A stretch of DNA of 64,000 nt from Actinomadura citrea (GCF_013409045.1 NZ_JACCBT010000001.1:434001-498000), one strand, 5' to 3'; shown: positions 16,160 through 26,044, counted from the stretch's first letter. The notes: generated by a model from the letters alone, not told the origin. Made by a program: numbers and translations.

Positions 16160-17509
16160 TCAGCTCGTCTTCGCCGGCCCCAGCTTTTCGACGATCAGGC
16201 GGTAGAGCTGGCGGGGGCGGCCGGGCTGGGGGGTGCGGTTCGGCGGGAGCGGCCAGGCGAGGCCCTCCTCGACGAGCGTGCGCAGGAGGCGGCGGGCCGT
16301 GCGGGGCGTGACGCCGAGCATCTTGCCGGCGTTCTCCGCGTCCACGATGAGGGGCTGCTCCTGGTCGCCGAGCTTGTCGGCGAGCCGGGCCAGGATCTCC
16401 AGGCCCTTCGGCTTGGCCTGCGGCTGGGTGCGCGGCGGCGTGCGGGGCGCGGGGACGAGCGCGCGGCCGTCGCGGTCCAGCGCGAAGCCCTGCGCCCGCT
16501 GGGAGCTCTGGGAGCGTGCCAGGGCGGCGCGGGCGTGGTTCTCCGCCTCGTGGGCCGTGCGGCCCATCCCGATGCCGACCTCGATGGCCAGGCCGAGCTC
16601 CTCGCGGACGCGCTCGACGAACGGCGGCGTCCGGAAGCCCTCGGTGGACGCGGTGACCGAGCCGCGCGTGGCGATGACGAGGTAGCTGTGGTCGTCGACG
16701 GGCCACACCGAGGCGTTCATCCGGTGCGCCTCCTGGAGGAGCACCCGGTGCAGGGCCAGCTTCAGCTCGTCGCGCCAGTAGCGCGGGGTGACGCGGCGCG
16801 GGGTCTCGCGGAGGGTCGGCACGTCCACCAGCACGACGACGAGCTGCGACTCCTCCAGGCGGTGGTGCGCGCCGAGGAGCGCGGCGGTCTGCAGGGAGCT
16901 GCGGATCGCGGCGCCGGTCGGCCGGACGCGGATGGTCGGGACGCCCGCCATCTCCATGCGCTCGGCGGTGGCGTGCACGCAGGTCATCGCGACGGTGGTC
17001 GCGCCGCGCCGCCAGAGCCGCTCGTGGAACGCGGCGAGCGTGCCGGGACCGGCGGCCTCCTCGCGCAGGTGCACCTGCTCGGTGCCGAGGCTGATCTCGG
17101 AGTAGGCCTCCTCGACCTCGGCCCGTCCGAGCACGTCGATGCTGACCCTGGACGGGTCGAAGCGCTCGTCGAGCGAGGCCCGCAGCAGCGCGCCCTGCAG
17201 CGCGGCGCCGTTCAGCGGCACGTAGGTGGCGGGCATCGTCAGGACGCCGGCCTTGCGCGCGAAGTCGTACGGGACCGGGCTGGCGAACAGGCACACGTCC
17301 ACGCCCGAGCCGAGGCGCACGACCTTGTCGGCCGCCTCCTGCTCGTCGCGGTACGCGGCGGCCACCAGCCTGCTCGGTACGGGTGTGGGGCCGTGGCCCA
17401 TGAGCATGACCCGTTCGACGAGGTCATGGGGGCCGACGACCCCGATCGTGAGGTCGGGGGTGACGGACCCCGTTCGCGCCGCCGTCATCGGTGATCGCTC
17501 GCTTCCCAT
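16160..17509 (-). CDS. Putative transcription regulator with GGDEF-like and winged-helix parts
   Basis: This 449-residue protein has three visible parts. The N-terminal segment (about 15-190) begins with TIGVVGPHDLVERV and looks like a ligand-binding domain. A middle segment has EVGIGMGRTAHEAENHARAAL, resembling the degenerate GGDEF-like fold. The C-terminal winged helix contains GKMLGVTPRTARRLLRTLVEEGLA. This combination suggests a nucleotide- or metabolite-sensing DNA-binding protein, but I cannot name the family. The ATG at 17509 was chosen because GAGAGG precedes it. The next Met, seven codons later, lacks such a site. It is preceded by a long non-coding region. Confidence 0.72.
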   Translation of the reverse strand: MGSERSPMTAARTGSVTPDLTIGVVGPHDLVERVMLMGHGPTPVPSRLVAAAYRDEQEAADKVVRLGSGVDVCLFASPVPYDFARKAGVLTMPATYVPLNGAALQGALLRASLDERFDPSRVSIDVLGRAEVEEAYSEISLGTEQVHLREEAAGPGTLAAFHERLWRRGATTVAMTCVHATAERMEMAGVPTIRVRPTGAAIRSSLQTAALLGAHHRLEESQLVVVLVDVPTLRETPRRVTPRYWRDELKLALHRVLLQEAHRMNASVWPVDDHSYLVIATRGSVTASTEGFRTPPFVERVREELGLAIEVGIGMGRTAHEAENHARAALARSQSSQRAQGFALDRDGRALVPAPRTPPRTQPQAKPKGLEILARLADKLGDQEQPLIVDAENAGKMLGVTPRTARRLLRTLVEEGLAWPLPPNRTPQPGRPRQLYRLIVEKLGPAKTS

Positions 17510-18141
17510 CCGGCCTCTCGGCGGGGGCGCCGCCCCGGCCATCTGATCGCGCACGTTCCGCCCAACGGTTGACTCATGGCTTGACGCCCCTGCCTTCTGA
17601 CCCAGCACCCGCAGTTCCCGTGCGATTCGACTTCCCGCGAACCCGCCTCCGGAAAGTGGAGGAGGTCCGTCTTGCCCGAGCTCCCTCCCGCCTCGCGAAG
17701 CGGAGGAGATCTCCTTCTAGCTGGCAGATCGGGTCAGGGCGACGCGATGTGACACCCAGACGCGAAATCGAATCAAGAGTGCGGCGAAAAAGTAACCTAC
17801 GCGACCCCTTGGTCAGTAATTTGTCACCAATCGGCCAGTCTTGATCCTGCATCTTCGGATGTCCGAAGTTGAAAAACAAGACCCGAAATCACAGCGGGGG
17901 CCCCTTCCTGACGCTCCTACGTACTGGAGGGACCCCTGCGGTGTCCGTTTGGTTTACGCGAGGGCCGAAATCCGGCGACCCGATCTCGCCTGCTCCGGAA
18001 AGACGAGTGATCCGTCCAGACCGTGCGCCCCGGGGCGGTCGGTGATTTTTTACCGCGTTACGGTCCGGTCGATTCGGACCGTTCCACGCATGACATCGCA
18101 GGTCAGAGAGTCGGTGTTCGGGCGGTAAGGAAGCTCCGCCC

Positions 18142-18175
18142 GAGCCGTGCGTGACCAGGCGGTAACGCACGGCTC
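18142..18175. repeat. 11-bp perfect inverted repeat
   Basis: GAGCCGTGCGT (18142-18152) and ACGCACGGCTC (18165-18175) are exact reverse complements with a 12-base spacer. The left arm shares its first two bases with the preceding repeat TCGGGCGG/CCGCCCGA (18118-18143), so the two hairpins cannot fully form together. Such overlap could make a switch, or simply two operators. Confidence 0.5.
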
Positions 18176-18276
18176 AACGGATTTGCCGCGGATCGTTACA
18201 CGGCTCGTCAGGGATCAACCAGGAGTTGGTCAGGCCCGAGGCCACATTCGGCCGAGCGGCGCGCGGTGGCCCCGGA

Positions 18277-18294
18277 CCTCGCGGCGCCGCGAGG
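18277..18294 (-). terminator. Palindrome just after murA, possible terminator
   Basis: An 18-base perfect palindrome (CCTCGCGGC/GCCGCGAGG) starts 11 bases after the murA stop on the minus strand. It would fold as a tight GC stem, but there is no T-run. It is a probable terminator or RNA 3'-end stabiliser. Confidence 0.45.
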
Positions 18295-18305
18295 GCGCCC
18301 CGGCG

Positions 18306-19598
18306 CTAACCGACTTCTCGGACGATCTCGGCACCGAGCTGGGAGAGCCGCTCGGCCGTGTGCGCGTGCCCGCGGTCGAGGTAGTAGGCGGAGGTGATGG
18401 TGGTCTCGCCCTCGGCGGCGAGGCCGGCCAGCACCAGGGCGCTGCCGCAGCGCAGGTCGTGGGCCTCGACCTCGGCGCCGCGCAGCCCGCGCGGGCCGTT
18501 GACCTTCGCGCGGTTGCCGTCCACCTCGATGTCGGCGCCCATCTTCGCCAGCTCGCCGGCCAGCTTGAAGCGGCCGTCGAAGATCCGCTCGTAGATGTAG
18601 GACGGGCCCTCGGCCAGGCAGGACACCGCCATGATCGGCGACTGCAGGTCGGTGGCGAAGCCCGGGTACTCGTCGGTGATGACGTTGATCGGGCGGAGCG
18701 TCCGGTCGCGGCGCACCTGCAGGACGGCGCCCTGCTGGTGGAACTCCACGCCCATCTGCTCCAGCTTGTCGGCGGCGACGCCGAGGTGCTCCAGCGAGGC
18801 GCCGACGAGGCTGAGGTCGCCACCGGTGATCGCGGCGGCCATCACGAACACGCCGGCGTCGATCCGGTCGGGCATCACGGTGTGCTCGACGGCGGTCAGC
18901 TCGTCCACGCCCTCGACCGTGATGAACCCGGTGCCGCCGCCGCTGATCCGGGCGCCCATCGCCTGGAGGATGGCGATGTTGTCCAGCACCTCCGGCTCCA
19001 GTGCCGCGTTCTTGATCAGCGTGGTGCCGTGCGCCAGCGCCGCCGCCATGATCAGGTTCTCGGTGCCGGTGTGCGAGGGGGTGTCGCAGTAGAGCGTGCC
19101 GCCGCGCAGGTCGCCGGCCTTGATGTGGATGATGCCGTCGCCGTTGTCGGCCACGTGCTCGGTGACCGTGGCGCCCATCCGCTTGAAGCCGTTGTAGTGG
19201 AAGTCCAGGTTGCGGCTGCCGAGGTTGCAGCCGCCGACGCCCTCGATGACCGCCTCGCCGAGGCGGTGCAGCAGCGCCGGGACGAACAGGAACGAGCCGC
19301 GGAACCGGGACGCGATCTCGGCGGGCAGCACGGGGCTGCTCAGCGTCGAGGCGTCGATCACCAGCGTGCGCTCGGTCTCGTGCAGCTCGGCCTTGGCGCC
19401 GATGGCCCGCGCCAGCTCCACCGCCCGCCGCACGTCCTCGATGATCGGGACGTTGCGCAGCACGGTGCGTCCCCGGGAGGCCATCAGCGAGGCGCCGATC
19501 ATCGGCAGGACTGCGTTCTTCGCCCCCTGGATGAAGACCGTGCCGTGCAGCTGTCGGCCGCCGCGCATGCGGTAGCGAACCTCGTGGCCCATGCTCAT
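18306..19598 (-). CDS. murA: MurA-type UDP-GlcNAc enolpyruvyltransferase
   Basis: This 430-residue protein of the EPSP-synthase fold has IQGAKNAVLPMIGASL near the N-terminus, the UDP-GlcNAc enolpyruvyl transferase pattern. The active-site loop reads GGCNLGSRNLD with the catalytic Cys at 124, where most MurA have GGCAIGARPID. DEYPGFATDLQ and KMGADIEV are typical later motifs. It makes the first committed step of peptidoglycan synthesis. The changed loop residues leave room for a MurA paralogue with another role. ATG at 19598 follows GAGAGGAAG. No other mur gene is adjacent. Confidence 0.88.
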   Translation of the reverse strand: MSMGHEVRYRMRGGRQLHGTVFIQGAKNAVLPMIGASLMASRGRTVLRNVPIIEDVRRAVELARAIGAKAELHETERTLVIDASTLSSPVLPAEIASRFRGSFLFVPALLHRLGEAVIEGVGGCNLGSRNLDFHYNGFKRMGATVTEHVADNGDGIIHIKAGDLRGGTLYCDTPSHTGTENLIMAAALAHGTTLIKNAALEPEVLDNIAILQAMGARISGGGTGFITVEGVDELTAVEHTVMPDRIDAGVFVMAAAITGGDLSLVGASLEHLGVAADKLEQMGVEFHQQGAVLQVRRDRTLRPINVITDEYPGFATDLQSPIMAVSCLAEGPSYIYERIFDGRFKLAGELAKMGADIEVDGNRAKVNGPRGLRGAEVEAHDLRCGSALVLAGLAAEGETTITSAYYLDRGHAHTAERLSQLGAEIVREVG

Positions 19599-19859
19599 GC
19601 CGCCTAACTTCCTCTCGGGTGCGCTTGCTGTGCGATCCAGTTGGGAGCACGAGGGCCGAGCGTGCCTGACGGTGTCCCCCCGCTGCCGACGCGACCCCAG
19701 TAAACCATCGGGCCGGAGGTGTGGCGTCCGGCCCGGCCCCGCGGGCGTCAGTCTGCTCGTTGAGACCTCCGGAACACGCCAAAGGTTCGCGTTCCCCGGG
19801 AAAATTCCCAGGGGGAGCCTAGGGGCGGCGGCCCTCCGCCGCCGGGGTTTTGAAGATCA

Positions 19860-20648
19860 TCAGGGGGTGCGGGCCGCCACGGCCTCCACCGGGTCGCCCA
19901 CCCTGAGCGTGCCGAGGACGCGCGGGACGCAGTTCTGGCCGAACTGGATGCCGCGGTCCCGGGTGCGGTAGGAGGCGAGCGTCCGCAGCGGCTCACGGCC
20001 GCGCTCGGCGGTCCGCTGGTCGGTGGTGGTGATGACGCAGCGGGTGCACGGCTTGACCATCTCGATGACGGTCTCGCCGACGCGCAGCAGGCGCACCTCG
20101 TCCTCGCCGTAGGGGCCGAGGCCCTCGACGACGAGGGACGGGCGGAACCTGTTCATCGGGAGCGGCTCGTCCAGCCGCGCGTTGAGGTCGGCGAGGGACT
20201 CGGCGGAGATCACCAGCAGCGGGTAGCCGTCGGCGAACATGACCTCGCCCCCGCCGCGGGACGTGGGACGCAGGCCGGTGAAGCGCACGAGGCGGCAGTC
20301 GGCGCCGAGCAGGTCGCCGAACCAGGCCGCCGCCTCGTCGCCCTGGTCGACGCCCTGGCACTGCGACCGCTGGACGGAGACCTCCCGCACCTCGCCCTCG
20401 TCCGCGGCCTTGTGGACGAGCCGCGGGGCGCCGGGGGCGTCCACCGTGAGGACCGTCCCGTCGTAGGACGGGCGCATCAGCGCCATCCGGGCGTGGTCGC
20501 GCTGGGACAGGAAGCGGCCCTCGGGGGTGACCAGCATGAACTCGCGGTCGAACGGCAGGCCGCGCGGGGTCAGCTCGGCGCTGCGCAGCGCGGTCCCGCC
20601 GCCGCTCTTGAGCGGGTAGGCGTTCAGCTCGGTCAGGGTCCCCTGCAC
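19860..20648 (-). CDS. MOSC-domain protein
   Basis: The protein has 262 residues. The N-terminal MOSC_N beta domain (YPLKSGGGTALRSAELTPRG) is followed by a MOSC domain with MFADGYPLLVIS, RFRPSLVVEG and KPCTRCVITTTD, whose Cys pair matches the molybdenum-binding cysteine region of YcbX/mARC-like proteins. These bind a sulfurated molybdenum cofactor and reduce N-hydroxylated compounds. The GTG start at 20648 follows AGGAGGGG, a very good site. It lies 8 bases after purB and is probably in its operon, though purine synthesis needs no such function. Confidence 0.88.
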   Translation of the reverse strand: MQGTLTELNAYPLKSGGGTALRSAELTPRGLPFDREFMLVTPEGRFLSQRDHARMALMRPSYDGTVLTVDAPGAPRLVHKAADEGEVREVSVQRSQCQGVDQGDEAAAWFGDLLGADCRLVRFTGLRPTSRGGGEVMFADGYPLLVISAESLADLNARLDEPLPMNRFRPSLVVEGLGPYGEDEVRLLRVGETVIEMVKPCTRCVITTTDQRTAERGREPLRTLASYRTRDRGIQFGQNCVPRVLGTLRVGDPVEAVAARTP

Positions 20649-20656
20649 GGCCCCTC

Positions 20657-21959
<1,303 letters not shown>

Positions 21960-21967
<8 letters not shown>

Positions 21968-23105
21968 CCGACGATTGTCCCAGGCCGGGAACCGCGGCGT
22001 CCGGCCGGGTCGCCGCGTGTTCGAGCGCCAGCGCGGCGGCGACCACCAGGACGAGGGCGGCGATCTCGGCGGCGGCCAGCCAGAGGCCCAGCGGGGCGGC
22101 CGCGAGCGCGACCGCGGCGGCGCCGAGCCGGATGCGGGACGGCCCGATGCGGACGGCCCGGCGGAACGCCACGTCGCCCGCCAGGTAGAGCGCGACGCCG
22201 CCCGCCAGGGCGAGCGCGGAGCCGGTGTGCAGGCCGTCCCAGGCGTGCCCGACGGCCGTCCCCATGCCGGCCGCCGCGACGATGATCCCGACGACCAGCG
22301 GGATGTGGGCGTAGAAGTAGCCGAACATCGTCATCTGGGTGCGGCGCACGTCGTCGGCGGCGGTCAGCGACTCCTCGGCGCGCTCGTCGTCGCGGGCGAA
22401 GTAGCTCCACCAGAAGGCCGCCGCGAGCGCCAGCCCGAGCAGCACGGCGACGACCAGCCCCGCGTCCAGGTGCGCGTGCTCGGCCCCCGCCCCGACCGCG
22501 ATCACCGACTCACCGATCGTGATCATGACGAGCAGCCCGTGCCGCTCGACGATGTGCGCGGGCTGGATGGTGAACAGCCCGCCCGCCGGCACGATGTACG
22601 GCTGGACGATCGGGACGACGAGCGCGAGCGTCCACAGCACGTACACCGCCGGCCCGTGGTCGAAGATCCCGGCGACGATGATGAGCACGGCCGCGAGGAG
22701 GTTGGCCGGCAGGACGCGCAGGATGTTCGGGTTGCCCTGCGCGTACAGCGTCACGTGGGCGAGCACCAGGACCAGGTACCCGACGCCCCACAGGACACCG
22801 CCGCCCTTGAACGCCGTCGGGGTGGCCAGCGCGACCATGAAGAACCCGCCCATCCCGACCAGGAGCAGCAGGCGCCGTCCCGCGGTCGTGGGCGTGAGGG
22901 TGTTGGTCAGCCAGGCGTAGCCGCCGTACATCCACCACAGGACGCCGAACATCAGCACGACCTGGACCAGGCCCAGCACGTTCAGTTCCTTGACCAGCAC
23001 GTGGCTGAGCTGGGTCACCGCGAAGACGAACACCAGGTCGAAGAAGAGCTCCAGCGTCGTGACGCGGTACACCTCTCCGCCCACCGGCACGGAGGGGGAA
23101 GCCAT
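21960..23105 (-). CDS. ltrA: LtrA-type (low temperature requirement) membrane protein
   Basis: The protein has 381 residues with about ten membrane helices. VTTLELFFDLVFVFAVTQLS near the N-terminus is the LtrA signature, and the conserved ERHGLLVMITIGESV loop also fits. The family was named from a Listeria cold-growth mutant and its biochemical role is unknown. The gene lies between purD and purB and overlaps purB. Association with purine synthesis is likely only transcriptional. ATG at 23105 follows AAGGTAGG. Confidence 0.9.
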
Positions 23106-23124
23106 GCTCGACCTACCTTGTATC

Positions 23125-23150
23125 GGTGTAATCAGGTAATCAGGTAATCA
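23125..23150. repeat. Tandem GGTAATCA repeats between purD and ltrA
   Basis: Two exact copies of GGTAATCA (23135-23142, 23143-23150) follow an imperfect copy GGTGTAATCA (23125-23134). The last three bases are the purD stop (minus strand). The pattern could be slippage-prone or just AT-rich filler in a 42-base gap. No regulatory role is evident. Confidence 0.5.
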
Positions 23151-24398
23151 TGGCATGGAGATCGCCTTCAGCGCGATGTCCGTCCGGTGGTGGGACCCGC
23201 GCAGGCCGATCTTGGACGCGGCCTCGTAGGCGGCGGCGCGGGCGGTGGCGAGGTCGGGCCCGGTGCCGACGACGTTGAGGACCCGTCCGCCGTTCGCGAC
23301 CGGCTGCCCCTCGCCGCCGAGCGCGGTGCCCGCGTGCAGGACGTAGGCCCCCTCGACCGCGGCGGCCTCGTCCAGGCCGGTGATCTCGTCGCCCTTCACC
23401 GGGGCGGCCGGGTAGCCCTCGGCGGCCACGACCACGGTGACGGCCGCGCCCGGCAGCCATTCGAGCCGCAGGCTCGGGTCGAGCCCGCCGATCGCGCACG
23501 CCTGGAGCAGCGTGGCGACGGGGGTGGCCAGCCGGTCCAGCACCACCTGGGTCTCGGGGTCGCCGAAGCGCGCGTTGAACTCCACCACCCGTACGCCCCT
23601 GGACGTCAGCGCGAGCCCGGCGTACAGGACGCCGACGTACGGGGTCTCGCGGCGGCGCAGTTCGTCCACGGTGGGCTGGACGACCGTGGACATGACCTCG
23701 TCCACCAGTTCGGGCGGCGCCCAGGGCAGCGGTGTGTACGCGCCCATCCCGCCGGTGTTCGGGCCCTCGTCGCCGTCGTAGGCGCGCTTGAAGTCCTGCG
23801 CGGGCAGCAGCGGGACGGCCTGCTGCCCGTCGCACAGCGCGAACAGGGAGACCTCGGGACCGTCCAGGTACTCCTCCACAACGACGCGGTCGCAGGCGTC
23901 GGCGTGCCGCAATGCCTCGTCGCGGCTCTCGGTGACGACCACGCCCTTGCCGGCCGCGAGCCCGTCGTCCTTCACCACGTACGGCGGGCCGAAGGCGTCG
24001 AGCGCCTCCTCGACCTCCCCGCTCGACTCGCACACCCGCGCGTCGGCGGTGGGCACGCCCGCCGCGGCCATGACCTCCTTGGCGAACGCCTTGGACGCCT
24101 CGATCTTGGCGGCGGCCCGGTCCGGCCCGAAGCAGGGGATGCCGGCCTTGCGCAGGGCGTCGCCGACGCCGGCCACGAGCACGGCCTCCGGACCGATGAC
24201 GACCAGGCCGACCCGGAGCCGCGCGGCCAGTTCCACCACCGCCGTGCGGTTCGTCGGATCGAGCTGGTGATTGTCCGCGATCTCTGCCGTGCCCGGATTG
24301 CCCGGGGCGCAGTGGAGGGCGGTGACGGAAGGGTCGCGGTGCAGGGCGCGGGCGAGCGCATGCTCGCGGCCACCTGATCCAAGGACGAGTACTCGCAC
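23148..24398 (-). CDS. purD: Phosphoribosylamine-glycine ligase (GARS)
   Basis: The protein has 416 residues. It contains the N-terminal LVLGSGGREHALA signature, VKDDGLAAGKGV in the ATP-grasp part, and FNARFGDPETQ in the conserved GARS motif. It ligates glycine to phosphoribosylamine, the second step of purine synthesis. GTG at 24398 gives MRVLVLGSGG, the canonical start. It leads the minus-strand group purD-ltrA-purB-MOSC. Length and motifs are complete. Confidence 0.97.
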   Translation of the reverse strand: MRVLVLGSGGREHALARALHRDPSVTALHCAPGNPGTAEIADNHQLDPTNRTAVVELAARLRVGLVVIGPEAVLVAGVGDALRKAGIPCFGPDRAAAKIEASKAFAKEVMAAAGVPTADARVCESSGEVEEALDAFGPPYVVKDDGLAAGKGVVVTESRDEALRHADACDRVVVEEYLDGPEVSLFALCDGQQAVPLLPAQDFKRAYDGDEGPNTGGMGAYTPLPWAPPELVDEVMSTVVQPTVDELRRRETPYVGVLYAGLALTSRGVRVVEFNARFGDPETQVVLDRLATPVATLLQACAIGGLDPSLRLEWLPGAAVTVVVAAEGYPAAPVKGDEITGLDEAAAVEGAYVLHAGTALGGEGQPVANGGRVLNVVGTGPDLATARAAAYEAASKIGLRGSHHRTDIALKAISMP

Positions 24399-24595
24399 GT
24401 CGCGAGCCTACTGGTCCCCCGCCCCGTGCAGGGCGGGCATAACCCTTGCGCGAAGGGGCATGCAGCGGGGTGAGGCCCCCATCACACCGGGGATGTGTGA
24501 ACCTCAACGATACGGGCGGCGTCCTACATATCGGCTGGTAGGCTGCCACGGGCTTGACCGCCCGGTGTCGAGGTGCCCGAAAGGAGGTGGTCGGG

Positions 24596-24712
24596 ATGAG
24601 TCCTGGTGATACTTGCAGTTCGCCGGAGAACCCTCACAGTCCGAGCAGGACTGTTCCACCGTCCGCCTACCTCTGGCGCCCGGCCGTCGCCCTCGCGCGC
24701 TCCCTTCGCTGA
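24596..24712 (+). CDS. Proline-rich 38-residue leader ORF upstream of corA
   Basis: A 38-codon frame starts at ATG 24596 behind AAAGGAGG, the best ribosome site in this region, eight bases upstream. The product starts MSPGDTCSSPENPHSP, has seven prolines including one PP pair (residues 21-22), and ends in ALARSLR. It ends 56 bases before corA. It may be a translated leader peptide whose translation affects corA, as the proline-rich MgtL leader does for a Mg2+ transporter in Salmonella. The whole is inference: no homologue is known to me. It could also be a free-standing small protein. Confidence 0.6.
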   Translation: MSPGDTCSSPENPHSPSRTVPPSAYLWRPAVALARSLR

Positions 24713-24733
24713 CCAGCTTGGGTTGAGCGCGCG
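24694..24733 (+). promoter_or_regulatory. Attenuator-like hairpin at the end of the leader ORF
   Basis: CGCGCGCTC (24694-24702) and GAGCGCGCG (24725-24733) form a perfect 9-bp GC-only stem with a 22-base loop. The first arm is inside codons 33-36 of the leader ORF, and the leader stop is in the loop. A ribosome finishing the leader would block the stem, so translation of the leader could control corA expression. Structure is visible. The control is inferred. Confidence 0.5.
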
Positions 24734-24768
24734 CTACGTGCGTGGCCGGCGGGTTAGGAGCACCTCCC

Positions 24769-25854
24769 ATGGCCATGACACGAGTCCGCCCGAGCCGCGC
24801 GCTGTTCAAGACGCGCGGCCGCCCCAGCGGCGTGCAGGCTGCGAACCGCGATTCCGCCGTCATCGACTGGGCCGCCTACATCGACGGCCACCGCGTCTGC
24901 ACCGCCACCGTCGCCGACGCCGTCCGCCTCGTCCGCGACGGCCGGCTCGTCCCCGACGGTGACAGCGCCGGCTTCGTCTGGGTCGGCCTCCACGAGCCGT
25001 CCGCCGGCGAACTCTCCGACCTCGCCGAGGTCTTCGGCCTGCACCCGCTCGCCGTCGAGGACGCCATCCACGCCCACCAGCGCCCCAAGCTCGAGCGCTA
25101 CGACGACGTCCACTTCGTCGTCATGAAGACCGTCGGCTACGTCTCCAGCGGCCCCAGCGGTGCCGAGGTCGTCGAGACCGGCGAGATCATGCTGTTCTGC
25201 GGCCCCGACTTCGTCGTCACCGTCCGTCACGGCGCCCACGGCGCGCTCGGCCCCGTCCGCCGCGACCTGGAGAAGGACCCCGGGCGCCTCGCCCTCGGCC
25301 CCGCCGCCGTCCTGCACGCCGTCACCGACCGCGTCGTGGACGGCTACGTGAGCGTCGCCGACGCCGTCATGGAGGACATCGACGAGGTCGAGGAGGCCGT
25401 CTTCTCCCCCGAGCGCACCGACGAGTCCCGCCGCATCTACCGGCTCAAGCGCGAGGTCATCCAGCTCAAGCGCGCCGTGGGCCCGCTCGCCGGCCCGCTG
25501 CGCAACCTGACCGGCCGCCGCTTCGTCCCGACCGAGATCAAGGAGTACCTCCGCGACGTCGAGGACCACCTCACCCGCGTCCGCGAGCAGGTCGAGTCCT
25601 ACGACGAGCTCCTCAACCCGATCCTCCAGGCGCACATGACCCAGGTCACCGTCGCCGACAACAAGGACATGCGCAAGATCTCCGCGTGGGGCGCCATCTT
25701 CATGGTCCCCACCGCCATCGCCGGCGTCTACGGCATGAACTTCGACCACATGCCCGAAACCCGCTGGCAGTACGGCTACCCCATGATCCTCAGCGTCATC
25801 TCCCTCGCCTGCTTCGCCCTCTACCGAGGCTTCCGCCGCAACGGCTGGCTCTAG
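24769..25854 (+). CDS. corA: CorA-family divalent-metal transporter
   Basis: The protein has 361 residues. The long cytoplasmic N-terminal domain contains HPLAVEDAIHAHQRPKLERY. The C-terminus has two membrane helices and the selectivity signature YGMNFDHMPE between them (about residue 325). CorA channels take up Mg2+ (also Co2+ or Ni2+). I chose the ATG at 24769 because AGGAG lies eight bases upstream. A short proline-rich ORF and a hairpin precede the gene, which suggests translational control. T-rich sequence follows the stop without a clear hairpin. Confidence 0.94.
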   Translation: MAMTRVRPSRALFKTRGRPSGVQAANRDSAVIDWAAYIDGHRVCTATVADAVRLVRDGRLVPDGDSAGFVWVGLHEPSAGELSDLAEVFGLHPLAVEDAIHAHQRPKLERYDDVHFVVMKTVGYVSSGPSGAEVVETGEIMLFCGPDFVVTVRHGAHGALGPVRRDLEKDPGRLALGPAAVLHAVTDRVVDGYVSVADAVMEDIDEVEEAVFSPERTDESRRIYRLKREVIQLKRAVGPLAGPLRNLTGRRFVPTEIKEYLRDVEDHLTRVREQVESYDELLNPILQAHMTQVTVADNKDMRKISAWGAIFMVPTAIAGVYGMNFDHMPETRWQYGYPMILSVISLACFALYRGFRRNGWL

Positions 25855-26014
25855 TTTTTTGCGTTTTTCTCCTCCTTCGGGCCTGGCGGCCCTCCATCGT
25901 CGAGAAACGCGGCGATCGCTGGCATCGCTCCGGCTCGCCTTGCGGCTCGCTGCGCGATCAGATTCTTGCTTCGCTCGAATCTGCCTTCGGACGCGATCGC
26001 GACCCTTGAGGTTG

Positions 26015-26044
26015 TTGCGGGGTTGCGGGGTTGCGGGGTTGCGG
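26015..26044. repeat. Tandem TTGCGGGG repeat (3.75 copies)
   Basis: Three exact copies of the 8-base unit TTGCGGGG (26015-26038) and a partial fourth copy lie in the gap between corA and the convergent GDPD gene. Such a run is probably slippage-prone. No role is apparent. Confidence 0.6.

Larger units (their letters stand above)
17510..18305. other. Long hairpin-rich non-coding region
   Basis: This 796-base gap lies between murA (3' side) and the regulator (5' side), both on the minus strand. It is less GC-rich than its surroundings and has no convincing gene. It contains several perfect inverted repeats: CTTCGGA/TCCGAAG (17853-17868), the 12-base palindrome CGCCCCGGGGCG (about 18026-18037), ACGGTCCG/CGGACCGT (18060-18082), TCGGGCGG/CCGCCCGA (18118-18143) and an 11-bp pair (18142-18175). 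Expected contents are the murA terminator, the regulator's promoter and perhaps a small RNA. It is not an rRNA operon: no 16S start is present. Confidence 0.6.

Noticed and set aside
17672..17752. 26-codon TTG frame behind GGAGGAGG
   Set aside because: Short, with a rare start, non-typical codons (CTA, AGA) and no conserved feature. Purine-rich runs here are common by chance.
17510..18305. rRNA operon or its leader downstream of murA
   Set aside because: The location fits the murA-rrs order of mycobacteria, but neither strand shows the conserved 16S 5' start or enough length for rRNA.
18147..19607. Long plus-strand frame opposite murA
   Set aside because: Composition typical of an antisense shadow; MurA on the minus strand has complete motifs.
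24399..24768. M-box (Mg2+) riboswitch before corA
   Set aside because: I looked for the conserved M-box core motifs and found none. The leader ORF and hairpin explain the region better.
26015..26044. TTGCGGGG tandem repeats as a CRISPR-like or regulatory array
   Set aside because: There are fewer than four 8-base units, no spacers and no associated genes. A slippage-type repeat is the simple explanation.
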